Shown here one piece after another: positions 39,368 to 48,600 of a stretch of DNA of 64,000 nt (the first letter of the stretch is position 1; every line of letters starts with the position of its first letter). This stretch comes from Aurelia coerulea. Lineage: Eukaryota > Cnidaria > Scyphozoa > Semaeostomeae > Ulmaridae. A program made the position numbers and the translations under genes. The DNA lies in NCBI GenBank assembly GCA_039566865.1, contig CM076943.1, positions 13,440,001 to 13,504,000 on the forward strand. The letters run 5' to 3'. A model generated the notes under the pieces. It was not told where the DNA came from, searched no databases, and was given only the letters and a program-made list of their open reading frames with translations.

Positions 39368-39485
39368 CCAAAGTAAAGGATGTTGCTTCAAAAATGTTCC
39401 TCGTGCTCCGATTTATAGGAGGACTGTCACAGGTTTCCTTATCGCTAATGGCAAGCATGATATTGGGAGAAGCATTCCAAGCCAA
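39368..39485 (+). repeat. ~120-bp tandem unit, left part of array split by BEL
   Basis: The unit starts CCAAAGTAAAGGATG and ends near GATATTGGGAGAAGCATTC. It resumes after the BEL right LTR, with further copies beginning at 63142, 63266, 63390 and 63499 (spacing 109-124 bp). BEL inserted at the CCAA of one unit. Confidence 0.85.
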
Positions 39486-39736
39486 TGTAAGAAATATTGG
39501 TAGACTTTTAGTTCTAAAGGACATTAGTCCGGGTTTTAGCCCGTGCGTATTTTTTATTGATTATTTGATATCGAACGATTGTCGTAAGCTTCGAGCGGAA
39601 GCCAGTTCGTTGTAGACCGTTGTTATGTTAGATTGAGAGAAATTACGTTACGATGTTGCATAAAGTTTGCATCGAAGTTTGCCAGAATATTCATGTATTT
39701 TAATTGTGAACTCGCACGGTTGGGGTATTTCCAACA
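39486..39736 (+). repeat. BEL/Pao 5' LTR, 251 bp
   Basis: Begins TGTAAGAAATATTGG and ends TATTTCCAACA (TG...CA). It matches 62897-63141 except for a 6-bp length difference in the T-rich stretch near 39551 and one substitution (GCTTCGAG against GCTACGAG). The flanking CCAA (39482-39485) is duplicated at 63142-63145. A TGG at 39741 just inside the LTR is a plausible start of the primer-binding site (TGGCACCTCCGACGGG); the tRNA was not identified. Confidence 0.93.
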
Positions 39737-39806
39737 TCACTGGCACCTCCGACGGGACCCACTTGGGGGTCGAGGAATATTTTGGTGAATTTTGAAGGGC
39801 AAGAAG

Positions 39807-40376
39807 ATGTCTGAAGACGGCCGCGAAGATGGCAACTTGGAAGCAACGAATCGAGATGAATTAATGGCGCTTTCACGCTCTCAAAGATGAGAGAGAAGTA
39901 TTTAAAGAGGCCTTAAGAGATTCATTTTCGCGATTAAATGAAATAAATTGTGTTGTGTCGAACGGGTCGACGAAGACTTGGTAAGTGAAATTAAAGAACT
40001 TCAAATCGTGATAGAGCCCAGAGCCGAGCTTGATTGAAATTAAAGATTTGGACATTAAAATACAAGCTGAAATGAGGAAATTGAAGTTAAGGGATAGTTT
40101 AGTCGATGAAATAAAACGAAGTAGGTCGTACGCTGCTAAGGTACAGGTAGCCCTAAACAAGGCGACAGAATTAGAAAGGAAAGAAACCAAGAAAGACAAT
40201 GTAGCTGGACTTGGGGGGTCACTTGGGGCTCAAAGAGATTTAGTTAGGCCAGCACAGAGAAATTTGTCACCAGGGTTTTTGTTTTCTAATTTTCCTAGTT
40301 CAGATTTGTTGGGTGATGGAGCTGGGGAAAATTATTCCGGACATGATTATGGGGAAAGAGCTCACACCGGACAGTA
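39807..40376 (+). pseudogene. gag: BEL gag, N-terminal part, frameshifted
   Basis: Translation from the ATG at 39807 gives an acidic start (MSEDGREDGNLEATNRDELM) and stops after 27 codons. The reading continues in the two other frames (KDEREVFKEALRDSF near 39885; EDLVSEIKELQIVIEP near 39975) and then in the frame from about 40030 with a lysine/glutamate-rich, probably coiled-coil segment (EIKDLDIKIQAEMRKLKLRD). At least two small indels are needed to explain this. The end is cut by the TA-flanked element at 40377. Assignment to gag rests on position between LTR and the DUF1759 region. Confidence 0.6.
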
Positions 40377-41081
40377 GCCCTCCTGTCCACAAGTTGCTCG
40401 AAATTTCTCGAAAAGTTGCTCACAATTTCCTGAAAAGTTGCTCAAAAGTTGCCACTTTTTTCAAAAAGTTGCCCATAAGTTGCTCATTTATTGTCATTTT
40501 TTTATGGCCAAGTGCTATAGATATATGAATAATTGACATATATGCGTAAGATTAGCGCGAAGGATGCTTCAAGAAGTACCTTTAATTTTATTGCAACATT
40601 TTCTCTTATGATATGAGGCAACTGCAGTATCCTGGAAGTTTGAGCCTTTTGACGCTAATACTGGTAAAACCATGTAACACATCTTCAGTATTTCAGCAGG
40701 AACCATTTGTTGCTTATAAACAGAACAACAACAGCAGCAACAACAACATTAATTGATTAATAATAATCATCACCACTATCAGCATCATCTTCATCACAAT
40801 CATCATCGTCATCATACTGATCATAGTCATAAATCGTTAATTTAAAAGACCAGTTCTTCCCAAAGCAAGACGTTGAATCCCAGTCTGACCAGAAAACAGA
40901 TCCTTTTTATGTCTAATTTTCATAACTGTTGCAGAGAATAAACAAAACATCATTGAAATGTTTGTAACATTGCTAGAATAAGTACAAGTTTCTCGATTTT
41001 GCAAAAGTTGCCAAAATTCCTAAAAGTTGCCCAAAAGACTTCAAGTTGCCCGAAAGTTGCCGAGCAACTTGTGGACAGGGC
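40377..41081. mobile_element. TA-flanked non-autonomous element, 705 bp, in BEL gag
   Basis: Ends GCCCTCCTGTCCACAAGTTG and CAACTTGTGGACAGGGC are inverted repeats (two extra bases on the left), flanked by TA at 40375-40376 and 41082-41083, as in Tc1/mariner insertions. Both subterminal regions repeat AAAGTTGCCC/CAAAAGTTGC motifs. The interior contains a trinucleotide-rich stretch ((AAC)n then (ATC)n, about 40722-40830). No transposase. Confidence 0.75.
40722..40830 (+). repeat. Trinucleotide microsatellites (AAC)n and (ATC/TCA)n
   Basis: AACAACAACAGCAGCAACAAC grades into imperfect ATCATC/TCATCA runs. It lies inside the TA-flanked element. Confidence 0.85.
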
Positions 41082-41083
41082 TA

Positions 41084-42099
41084 CCGCACAGCAAGGGATT
41101 TTTGGACAACCAGAAATATTGGGGCAACCAGATTGTTTCGGACAGTTTGGAATTAGCGGACGACCAGGAAATTTGCGACAGCCTAGGAATGTTGGACCAA
41201 CATAAATTACCGGACACTTTGGAAATTTCGGACAGTCAAGAATTATGGGACAGTGTAGGAATATTGGTTCAACAGAAATTTCCGGACAGTTAGGAAATAT
41301 CGGGCAGTCAAGAATTGTGGGAGAATCTAGAAATATTGGTTCAACAGAAATTCCCGGACAGCTAGGAAATATTGGACAATCAAGGTATGATCCCTTTGGG
41401 GGGAACTTAGGATCCACTTTTGGAAATGAAGTGAATGCAGGCAGAAATGAAAATGACTTTAGAAGTCAAAATGTTGTGAAATTGCCTAAGTTAGAGTTAA
41501 AGCGTTTCAGTGGAGATCCAATGAAATGGTTAGAGTTCTGGGATAATTTCCGGAGAAATGTTGATGATAATCCAGGATACTCTGATGTGCACAAAATGTC
41601 ATATTTGAAAGCTTGTTTGGATGGTGCTGCAAGCACAACAATTGCCAATCTCTGCATAATTGGTGACAATTACAAGCCAGCAATAGAAACATTAAAAGGA
41701 AAATATGGCCAAACAGGATTGTTGAAAGGGGCACACATGGCAGCATTAAAGGCAACGCAAGGAGTATCAAATCCAAGAGATATAAATAAATTACGAAAGT
41801 TGTATGATGAAGTAGATTCCCATTACAAGGCGCTATCAGTTTTAGGAGTCCCAGGAGATCATTATTCCGTAGCGGTTCTACCAGAATTGATGAAGAAATT
41901 ACCAAGAGATATAGCGATTAATATTCGTCGAGCAAAGGAAGTGAACCACGAATGGGGGATAGGAGAATTTCTAGAACAATTCTGGCAAGAGTTGGTGCTC
42001 AGAAGTGCGGACGAGTCTCAGGAGCAGCCGGTGGTAGAAAGAAAGAGAGAGGGCAGAGTGTTAGCGGTCAGCAGTGCAGCATGTGTTTATTGTTTAGGA
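41084..42099 (+). pseudogene. gag: BEL gag, central part (glycine-rich linker and DUF1759 region)
   Basis: From 41245 the frame is open to the hAT insertion at 42100. First comes a low-complexity linker of G-Q-L-G-N-I-G motifs, coded by imperfect 72-bp tandem units (41257 and 41329) and by more degenerate units upstream in shifted frames (41095-41205). From about 41480 it has the BEL/Pao DUF1759 signature: KLPKLELKRFSGDPMKWLEFW, then YLKACLDGAA, then a helical region ending LPELMKKLPRDIA. This is the capsid-like part of gag. At the hAT junction the frame is entering a zinc knuckle (first CxxC at 42082-42093), and the remaining ligands lie beyond the insertion. Confidence 0.85.
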
Positions 42100-43413
42100 C
42101 AGTGGCGGACTGGCCCACCGGGATACCGGGAAATTTCCCGGTGGGCCCTTGTCAAGACAATAGCCATTTTTTGTCTTGGGCCTTTTGGACACAAATGCTT
42201 GCTGGTGGCCCACAGTAATAAAATTGCAATTTTAACTGATATTTTAACACTTTTCAAGTCCATCTAAGTAGAATATGCCTGAAATTTTTCAGCTCGCTTC
42301 GCTCGCACTTCAAGACGTCTGTATTCCTGGCTACTGTCGGCCACTTTGTGCAACTTTGTATGCCAGTGGCGTGGCACGGCCACGGATGGGGATGGGGATG
42401 GGGATGGGGCCATTTGCCACCCCCTACTTCTGTCAAAAGATGATCCTCGAGATTCTTTAAAAAACGAGGAGAAATTGGTTATAGGTTGGGAAGGGTAGGG
42501 ATCTATCCGAAAAATACTGGAGAGTGGTTGAAGGCATTGGGAGAGTCGCTCTAAGCCAAAGTAAGGTACGCCTTTTACAAAATTTTCCCAGATGAACCAT
42601 GATAAATTATGACAAACCATGATGGCATTGAAATAAGAAAATTAGACAATAGAAGATTCAGTTTCCTCAAAAAATTTACTGGGGATGCTAATTTGAAAAA
42701 GCAATTGTTACGAAATGATCAAATTCTATTTTAGCACCGCTAACATTAGATTGCGAGAAGTGTTCTAAGCCAAAGTAAAGGGCGTATCCTCTGAAAATTT
42801 TCTCCCCCAGACCCCCCTATTTAAATATCCTACCACTTAATTTGTCATGGCTGTTGTATGCTTTATTTAGGCTCTCGTTACGTCCGCACATGAAAACATT
42901 TTCTTGGAAGTTAAACGAAGTGGTACATTAAATTTTCAGCTCGTTCTGCTTGCTTCTTTCTTTTTAGCTGTGCCATCATCAGACGAGACTTTGATAAAAA
43001 GCTATAATTTGTTTTAAAGCTGCCACGAAAGTCTCCGTCGCTTAATTCACTTTTTCCAAAACATCTCATTTCACTTGACTGCTTGAAGGCTCACCCCATA
43101 TCCAATTGGGGGTGGATTTTTCGAAAATAAGGGTTCTCAGCGGCATTGTAAAGAAAAGGGTAATTGTAAATTGTAAAACTGTACATTGTACACTCAACAA
43201 TTTTCCTAGACCGAGGCCCAGGCCCTCGTTTCACTTGATTTGCCCAAAGTTGCCTCCTTTTGAGGTGAAAATCTGGCTACACCACTAGAAACACTACGAA
43301 AAGACTTTTCAAACATGCTAGCTAGTTTACAAATATATTTTGAACTTCTACAATTGTGTGGGACCCTAACAGCTAATTTACCGGTAAGGAATTGATGCCC
43401 CAGTCCGCCCCTG
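42100..43413. mobile_element. hAT-type element, 1,314 bp, in BEL gag
   Basis: Flanked by a perfect 8-bp duplication GTTTAGGA (42092-42099 and 43414-43421). Ends are CAGTGGCGGACTGG and CCAGTCCGCCCCTG, 14-bp inverted repeats with one mismatch. The left end continues into a strong hairpin (CCACCGGG...CCCGGTGGG). No transposase was recognised. The interior holds a GGATGG-type microsatellite (42385-42410) and two copies of the CCAAAGTAAAG motif (42555, 42771) related to the tandem unit around BEL, so another repeat may be nested between about 42363 (CAGTGGCGTGGCAC) and 43288 (GGCTACACCACTAG). Insertion plus duplication is 1,322 bp, and gag phase is preserved when one duplication copy is discounted. 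Confidence 0.88.
42385..42411 (+). repeat. (GGGGAT)n microsatellite
   Basis: Four hexamer copies of GGATGG/GGGGAT in a row within the hAT element. Confidence 0.85.
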
Positions 43414-43421
43414 GTTTAGGA

Positions 43422-44388
43422 GAGCATGCAAGTAAAGAGTGTAGCCAAGTGGAAGATCTTGATAAAAGAAAGGGTATCTTGAGGAAATATAACAGATGTT
43501 TCCAGTGTCTGCGGAAGGGGCACCCTCAAAGGAAATGTAGAGACAAGAAGGAATGCGACAAATGTAAGAAAACGGGTCACCATGTGTCAATATGCAAAGA
43601 GGAGAAAGTAACCAGTTTACATGTAACAGCAAAGGGAGCCATTGCATACCAGACAGTACAAGCTAAGATCAACATTCCAGGAAAAGAACCAGTTCCATGC
43701 CGTATGCTGTTAGACACCGGAAGTCATAAGACTTATGTGGTGCAAAAGATTGCTGACAAATTGAATGGTAAGCCAGTTCGACATGAAACCAAAATTCTGG
43801 ACACAGTCCACGGCAGCAGGAGTCACAGATGTGCAGTTTATGATTTAGAGGTTAGAAACATGAATGGAGAAGTTAAGTTCACTACAGAAGCTGCCACCCT
43901 CAGTAAACTGACAACTGTGAGGAACGCTAGACCGGAAGCGGTGCAGCAAAAATTTGAGCACCTAAAGGATATCAAGTTCTCTGATGTGTCTCAACACAAT
44001 GAGTTAGAAATTCATGTGATCATTGGTTTGGAGGACTTAGGTAAGGTAAAGACAGAACGTGTGATACGAGGGGAGGAAAACCAACCCATTGCTGAGGAAA
44101 CCAAATTAGGATGGACACTGCTAGGACCAACCTATCAAGGAACAAAAGATTGTGGTCATGAAAGTAGTGTGCTATTTTGTATGGAACGAAAACAAGAGAT
44201 ATCTACTGAGGTAGAAAGACTATGGGACTTAGAGACTGTTGGAATTAGAGAAGGGGATCGAGTACATACTGAGTTTAAAGATACAGTCACGTTCAATGGT
44301 ACACGCTACGTTGTTAAGCTACCCTGGAAGTCTGAGTTAATTAGATCATCGTTACAAGACAACAAACAGCTATGCGAGAAGCGGTTAA
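43422..44388 (+). pseudogene. pol: BEL gag zinc knuckles, protease and start of reverse transcriptase
   Basis: Open from the hAT junction to the TTAA insertion. It continues the BEL zinc-knuckle region (CFQCLRKGHPQRKC, then CDKCKKTGHHVSIC), followed by the aspartic protease (DUF1758 type) with LLDTGSHKTYV, its catalytic D at 43713, and the BEL motif TKLGWTLLGP near 44106. It then enters the linker to reverse transcriptase (VERLWDLETVGI, VKLPWK). Apparent termination after 44388 is only because the inserted element supplies a stop. The rest of reverse transcriptase resumes at 61265 in phase. Confidence 0.9.
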
Positions 44389-44568
44389 AGTGCCACTGAA
44401 CTACTTTACTGAAAATTTTGGTAATGTGATTTTGTTGGCAATTCGGAATAAACAAGAGCTGCTGAATCGAATGGTGTAATTATTTCCTGTGTATTGTTCC
44501 TATAATTATGTTTTTTGAGCCCTAAAGTGCCATTTCTGTAGTCTTTTTGTGCGAAAAATAATGCGCGG

Positions 44569-44997
44569 TCAAACAGGAATTTGTGGAATGTGTGACGTGA
44601 TGTGATTTATTACTCGCCATAGCGTGGTATGTTTACAACTGCGTTTCAACCTTGAAGTCGCACGGAGCCTCTGGTAACCTGTTTGAAAAGCAGAAAAATA
44701 TACTTTTCTGGTAACTCTAGCTCTGCCAGCTTTATGAGGTATAGTCACAAGCTCGCAATTTCTCCGAAGAACTTCCATAACACCAGCAAAAGCATCAGGA
44801 ACTCTGTACAAGGAGAGGATGTGCGGGGCATAGGTATTGGGCCTACCTAGGCCCAGCTGAAGCAACAAGACTCGCTCGACCTGTCTTCTGCACAGAATTG
44901 ATTTAGTTTGAACACTTGCCTTACTGACGAAATTAAACTGCTGATACGTCGTAAGATCAACATAGTATCTAGGTCTGAAAGCTGAGGGAATATGCTG
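44569..44997 (-). CDS. Candidate 3' exon of TTAA-element gene, unknown product
   Basis: An open minus-strand frame of about 142 codons, stop at 44569. Just upstream on the minus strand a pyrimidine-rich TTTGCTCCTCTCACCACAG looks like a splice acceptor, so the exon would start near 44996. The product is basic (RLRATSRLKRSCKHTT near its C-terminus; LCRRQVERVLLLQLGLGRP in the middle). No family recognised. It sits 180 bp from the left end of the element and points at it, as the last exon of a gene reading from the right end would. It may be the element's own protein or a captured host exon. Confidence 0.35.
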   Translation of the reverse strand, partial: QHIPSAFRPRYYVDLTTYQQFNFVSKASVQTKSILCRRQVERVLLLQLGLGRPNTYAPHILSLYRVPDAFAGVMEVLRRNCELVTIPHKAGRARVTRKVYFSAFQTGYQRLRATSRLKRSCKHTTLWRVINHITSHIPQIPV

Positions 44998-45039
44998 TGG
45001 TGAGAGGAGCAAAGAATAAATCCTGATTTCCTTCAGGTG

Positions 45040-45470
45040 GGTGCAAGTTTTGTTTTGCTACACGTAGCTAGTCTATTTCTTTCATGAGAAACTAAGAATT
45101 TGAAATATCTGAAATATACAGAAAGTTTCTTAGAATTATCAGATTTTGCGTAATCAGAGTTTCTTAGAGGTTCCATAACAATCTTCATGTTCACTACCTG
45201 TGCTCTCGTAAGCATTTCGAAACAACGAGGTTTTTCAAGCCTTTCCAATGTTTATACATTACTCAAGTACCTTGCGAGTAATGACACAAGAAACAAGTGA
45301 GAATAAATTAGAAATAGGTTAAGGATTTCCTTTATCAAACAAAATAGTTTCTTAACTTATATTTTCCAGAACTGGAGTTTCTTAATTTATCACAATCTGA
45401 GAGTTGAGTTTCCTGGGAGTTTCCCATGGGCAGTTTCTTATAAAAAGATATGTGCAGTTTTTTTACCATT
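45040..45470 (-). repeat. AAGAAACT-rich dispersed repeat, copy 1 (reverse)
   Basis: Reverse-complement text carries AAGAAACT again and again, an ATTAAGAAACTCC motif, a CACTTGTTTC motif and a GAAATG...AGCACAGGT stretch. All of these recur in the same order at 46655-46910 and 50925-51250. The ends were not resolved. Confidence 0.65.
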
Positions 45471-45536
45471 TATATGGTGTAGTTTCTTTTCTACCATTTA
45501 TATGGTGTCTTTTATCTAAATAACCAGACCTGCAAT

Positions 45537-45695
45537 CATGGGCATAGGGGGAGTTAAAATTGGGGGGCTGCCCGATAAAAATCCGTTGTGTAAGAAAATT
45601 TTGCCCAACTTAGGTGGATTTCTGCCTGATTATTGCAGAATTTTCCGAAGTTGGGGGGGGGGGGGGGCTCAGGCCCATTGTCTCCTATGGCTATG
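45537..45695. mobile_element. hAT-type MITE, 159 bp
   Basis: Perfect 8-bp duplication CCTGCAAT at 45529-45536 and 45696-45703. Ends CATGGGCATAGG and CCTATGGCTATG are inverted with two mismatches. It contains a run of about 14 G (near 45652-45667). No coding capacity. Confidence 0.75.
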
Positions 45696-45863
45696 CCTGC
45701 AATAACCAAGACTGTTGCTCATTATGCAATTTTATTTGATATTTTAGGTTGAATGAAAGATCAAGTCAACTCAGCAGATCAATCAGATGCAGAAACTGTT
45801 TAACATGCACCATCACCATGAATGACATAATATGATATTGACTGAATAATCCCAAGGACATAT

Positions 45864-46100
45864 TCAGTAATGATAAATTATCTCAAGAATTGGATTTAAA
45901 ATGAAGGTGGTCTGACAGCCTTCACTGCTTCCAGTTACAGAAACATTTACAAATTTTTTAATGAAGGCCTTACCCCTGATTGCAAAATCAATGTGGTGTT
46001 CATACAAGCTTACACATCTTGAATCGCCAGCATATATTACTGTAGATATCTCAGCAATGATATGCCTGTTTTTTTTTATAAATCCACCAATACCAACCAC
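45864..46100 (-). CDS. Candidate internal exon of TTAA-element gene, unknown product
   Basis: An open minus-strand stretch of about 78 codons. The middle part (YAGDSRCVSLYEHHIDFAI and FIKKFVNVSVTGSSEGCQTT) has balanced amino-acid composition unlike random AT-rich sequence. No domain recognised. It lies between the 44.6-kb and 60.4-kb frames on the same strand, consistent with one multi-exon gene, but splice sites could not be fixed. Chance is a real alternative. Confidence 0.2.
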   Translation of the reverse strand: MVGIGGFIKKNRHIIAEISTVIYAGDSRCVSLYEHHIDFAIRGKAFIKKFVNVSVTGSSEGCQTTFILNPILEIIYHY

Positions 46101-46329
46101 GTTTTATTTATGGTGTATGGTGCTTCCATTGATCTAGTATTATCATCAACCAAAGAAATACAATCTTGAGATCAAACTGTCTTTTTCTGTTCCTTAGATC
46201 ATCATGTATGTCATATGTGTGCCAAAAATAATACACATATTTTTGTATGTGATAAACACTGTGTTTAATTTTCTTCAATTCGGAGCATTTCTATGATTCG
46301 GAGTATGAGAAGCTATTGATGATAGCCCC

Positions 46330-46457
46330 ATGTGGTGGACATTTTGCCAAATATTGGGGGTTGGGGCAAGGCTATTGTTTCAGAACAAAAGATCTTTGTT
46401 GTTACCAACATGGGGGATCGCATGCCCCCCCCCCCAAGTGCAGTGTCCACCACTGGA
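46330..46457. mobile_element. Possible degenerate hAT-like MITE, ~128 bp
   Basis: CATGTGGTGGACA on the left is matched by TGTCCACCACTG on the right as inverted ends. Flanks GATAGCCC and GATGGTTC agree at 5 of 8 positions, all differences being transitions. A 13-C run lies inside (near 46425-46437). Confidence 0.4.
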
Positions 46458-46654
46458 TGGTTCCTAAACTACCATTCTTCAGGAGGGTAACACAAGCTCA
46501 GTAAGAAAATAACAGAAATAAGTGGTAATAATTGTTCACTGGATCATTGCTACATTCTAAACTATACGTGCAGGTTAGTTGAATATAGTATAAAAAATGA
46601 AACAAGTTTGTAAATAAAACTATCCCTTCCTGCTGATATCCCTCTTTTGAACTC

Positions 46655-46910
46655 AGCAGTACACATACTTTTTCATAAGAAGCCGCTTATAAGAAACTCT
46701 GACTCTTAGATTGCCAAAAAAATTAAGAAACTATAATTTTCTTCTATGTTCCCACTTGGTTCCTGTATCATATTACTAGGAAAGTATTTGAATGTCTAAA
46801 CATTGAAAAATCTTCAAAACACCTTGTTTTGAAATTTTCATGAGGGCCCAGATCTGATAATTTCAAGAAACTTTCAGTATTGGCCCAAATTACTAGGTTC
46901 TTATAAAAAA
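46655..46910 (+). repeat. AAGAAACT-rich dispersed repeat, copy 2
   Basis: Contains TTATAAGAAACTCTGACTC, AAATTAAGAAACTATAATT, CACTTGGTTCCTGTATCA and CTTCAAAACACCTTGTTTTG in the order seen at 50925-51250. Confidence 0.65.
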
Positions 46911-46981
46911 CATGTGTAATGTTGATACCAACCTCAGACCACAAGGTGGGGGGGGGAGGGTTCTTGGCAAAATTTTGGGTA

Positions 46982-47169
46982 GGGGTCTCCCTCGAGCATA
47001 TTCAAAATGATACCGTTGTCTATGACTAATTTTACCAAAATGGTAGATTACCCTTGGCTAGACCAATTTCGACCATTCCAAAGACCAATGTCCTCAAATA
47101 TGATACCCTTGGTACCAAAAATATGATGACATGACCATTCCCTAGTTGCAAAAAGTATACCCTTGGCAA
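46982..47169 (-). mobile_element. TA-type minisatellite MITE, second copy, left part
   Basis: Reverse orientation relative to 35935-36245. It begins after TA (46980-46981) with GGGGTCTCCCTCGAGCATATTC and carries the reverse of the TCTAGCCAAGGGTAC units. The gypsy element interrupts it at GCAA. It continues at 59470. Confidence 0.75.
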
Positions 47170-47422
47170 TGTCGGGGGTTAAATTAAGAGAAATCCCACC
47201 CTTTACTCGTTAGTTAAATAAGAGGACGCTAACAACAACAACAGCCATTGTGTTACATGAAGTAATACCTGCTTATATTACATAAAGTACTTGTGTTGAG
47301 TTGTTGCATGTTGTTGAGTTTACGAAAGATGATTTGAGATGGTTACTTGCCTTGGCTAACAAACATATCGAGAATTTATTCGTGTCCCTGCTGCAAAACC
47401 GGCCTGAGCGAGGGGCACGACA
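47170..47422 (+). repeat. Ty3/gypsy 5' LTR, 253 bp
   Basis: Begins TGTCGGGGGTTAAATTAAG and ends GGGGCACGACA, with TGTCG/CGACA as terminal inverted repeats. By eye it is identical to 59217-59469. The target duplication is GCAA (47166-47169 and 59470-59473). Confidence 0.96.
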
Positions 47423-47716
47423 TTTTGATGGCCAGTGTTTTGAACCACAGTGGTTGCAGACATTTTTTTGCATGGGAGGAGAGAGTACAAGTGCAGTACA
47501 GTAGTGGTGATTTGTGTTGAAGAAAATTCGTGGCACGTAAGAAATGAATTTGAAACAACTGTGCTTTAGACTAACTAAACATCCACTTTAGGTTCAATGA
47601 TATGATTATTTGACAACAATTATCTTCGTGATTTCCTTGAAAAGTTGACATTGATGATTGATTGTGCACATTGTTTTGACTGAAAAGTTAGGCCTAACTA
47701 AAAGGTTATTTTAAGC
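47423..47716 (+). other. Gypsy 5' leader
   Basis: 294 bp between LTR and the gag ATG. The primer-binding site should begin just inside the LTR (TTTTGATGGCCAGTG...), but no tRNA 3' end could be assigned. No gene. Confidence 0.6.
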
Positions 47717-48290
47717 ATGGCTGAGTCTGCTGAATTTGAGCTTGAGGCAGAGGAGCTTATGATGAGTAGCTCTCTGGATAATTTAGTCAAATTAGCTGAT
47801 GATTTGGGTATTGACAAGAAATTTTGGGAAGCCAAACCAAAAGTTGTTGTGATCAAGTCTATAAGGAAATCTTTTGATGTTGATGATGTTGAGGAAAAGA
47901 AGAAAATGTTAGATCTTATTGTTAAATCATTGCAACAGGTTGTTACTACAGGGTCTTTAACTGGTTCAAGTGAAGCACTTCCATCCAATGAAGAAAACCC
48001 TAGTTTTAATGCCCTAATTAACAATTCCATGTTTAGGCGAGAATTGAAAATACAGGGTCAGATTGGAGAAGCTTACCAGAGGGATAAAATTTCTTTCATT
48101 AGTCTCATGCGCCAAATAAGAGAGGCTAAAGCTAAGGGATATGATGAGCAAGAAATTACGAGTGCAATTTTGCGTGCGTTCACACCAGGGTTGTCATTAA
48201 GAACATATTTGGAGACTGTTCTTGACCTTACCTTGCCAAGACTTTTGCAAATTTTAAGAACACATTTTAAGGAAAAATCTGCCACAGAAT
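47717..48290 (+). pseudogene. gag: Gypsy gag, N-terminal part, interrupted
   Basis: Starts at an ATG with a long open frame (MAESAEFELEAEELMMSSSL). The acidic N-terminus is followed by a helical gag core (LDLIVKSLQQVV; ISLMRQIREAKAKGYDEQEI; ILRAFTPGLSLRTYL; LLQILRTHF), the usual pattern of a metavirid capsid region. Reading beyond 48290 enters the inverted repeat of the ISL2EU transposon and stops at 48352. The second half resumes at 53433; element plus AT duplication is 5,142 bp, a multiple of three. Gag itself looks otherwise intact. Confidence 0.85.
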
Positions 48291-48533
48291 ACACCAATTG
48301 CATATCCGCGGCCTCGATTCCGCGCGGGAGTCTGGGTCTAGTTTTTGGGTGAAAAATCCGCACATGTGTTTGTAAACAGTCTGTTGCTTGTTGGTGCGAT
48401 CGCAAATTTATCGAAGTTCACCACAAGTTTGAAGGTAATTTTTGGTGTTATATTGTCTGGCGTAGTCTGCAATCTAACGAACAGCTTTTTTAAAAGCTCT
48501 TGTAAGTACATTAGCTCTTGCAGGCTACGCAAA
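48291..48533 (+). repeat. ISL2EU left terminal inverted repeat, 243 bp
   Basis: Starts ACACCAATTGCATATCCGCG and ends GGCTACGCAAA. The reverse complement of 53188-53430 matches throughout by eye. It must hold the promoter and transposase-binding sites for the gene reading inward. It contains a donor-like GAAG|GTAATT at 48434/48435. An acceptor-like TTTTGGCTAG|G at 48580/48581, just outside the repeat, could remove a leader intron. Confidence 0.93.
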
Positions 48534-48600
48534 ACCACTGAAGAAGGTTCAGCCAAGAAGTTCGCTGTTTGTTTTGGCTAGGCCTGATGTGAATCAAAAT

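Noticed and set aside
40950..41417. 155-codon minus-strand frame rich in CP and FP repeats
   Set aside because: It is the shadow of the glycine-rich gag linker on the opposite strand.
48345..48581. Frame starting MGEKSAHVF, present twice in opposite orientations
   Set aside because: It is the terminal inverted repeat of ISL2EU read inward. It starts without ATG and diverges as soon as the repeat ends.
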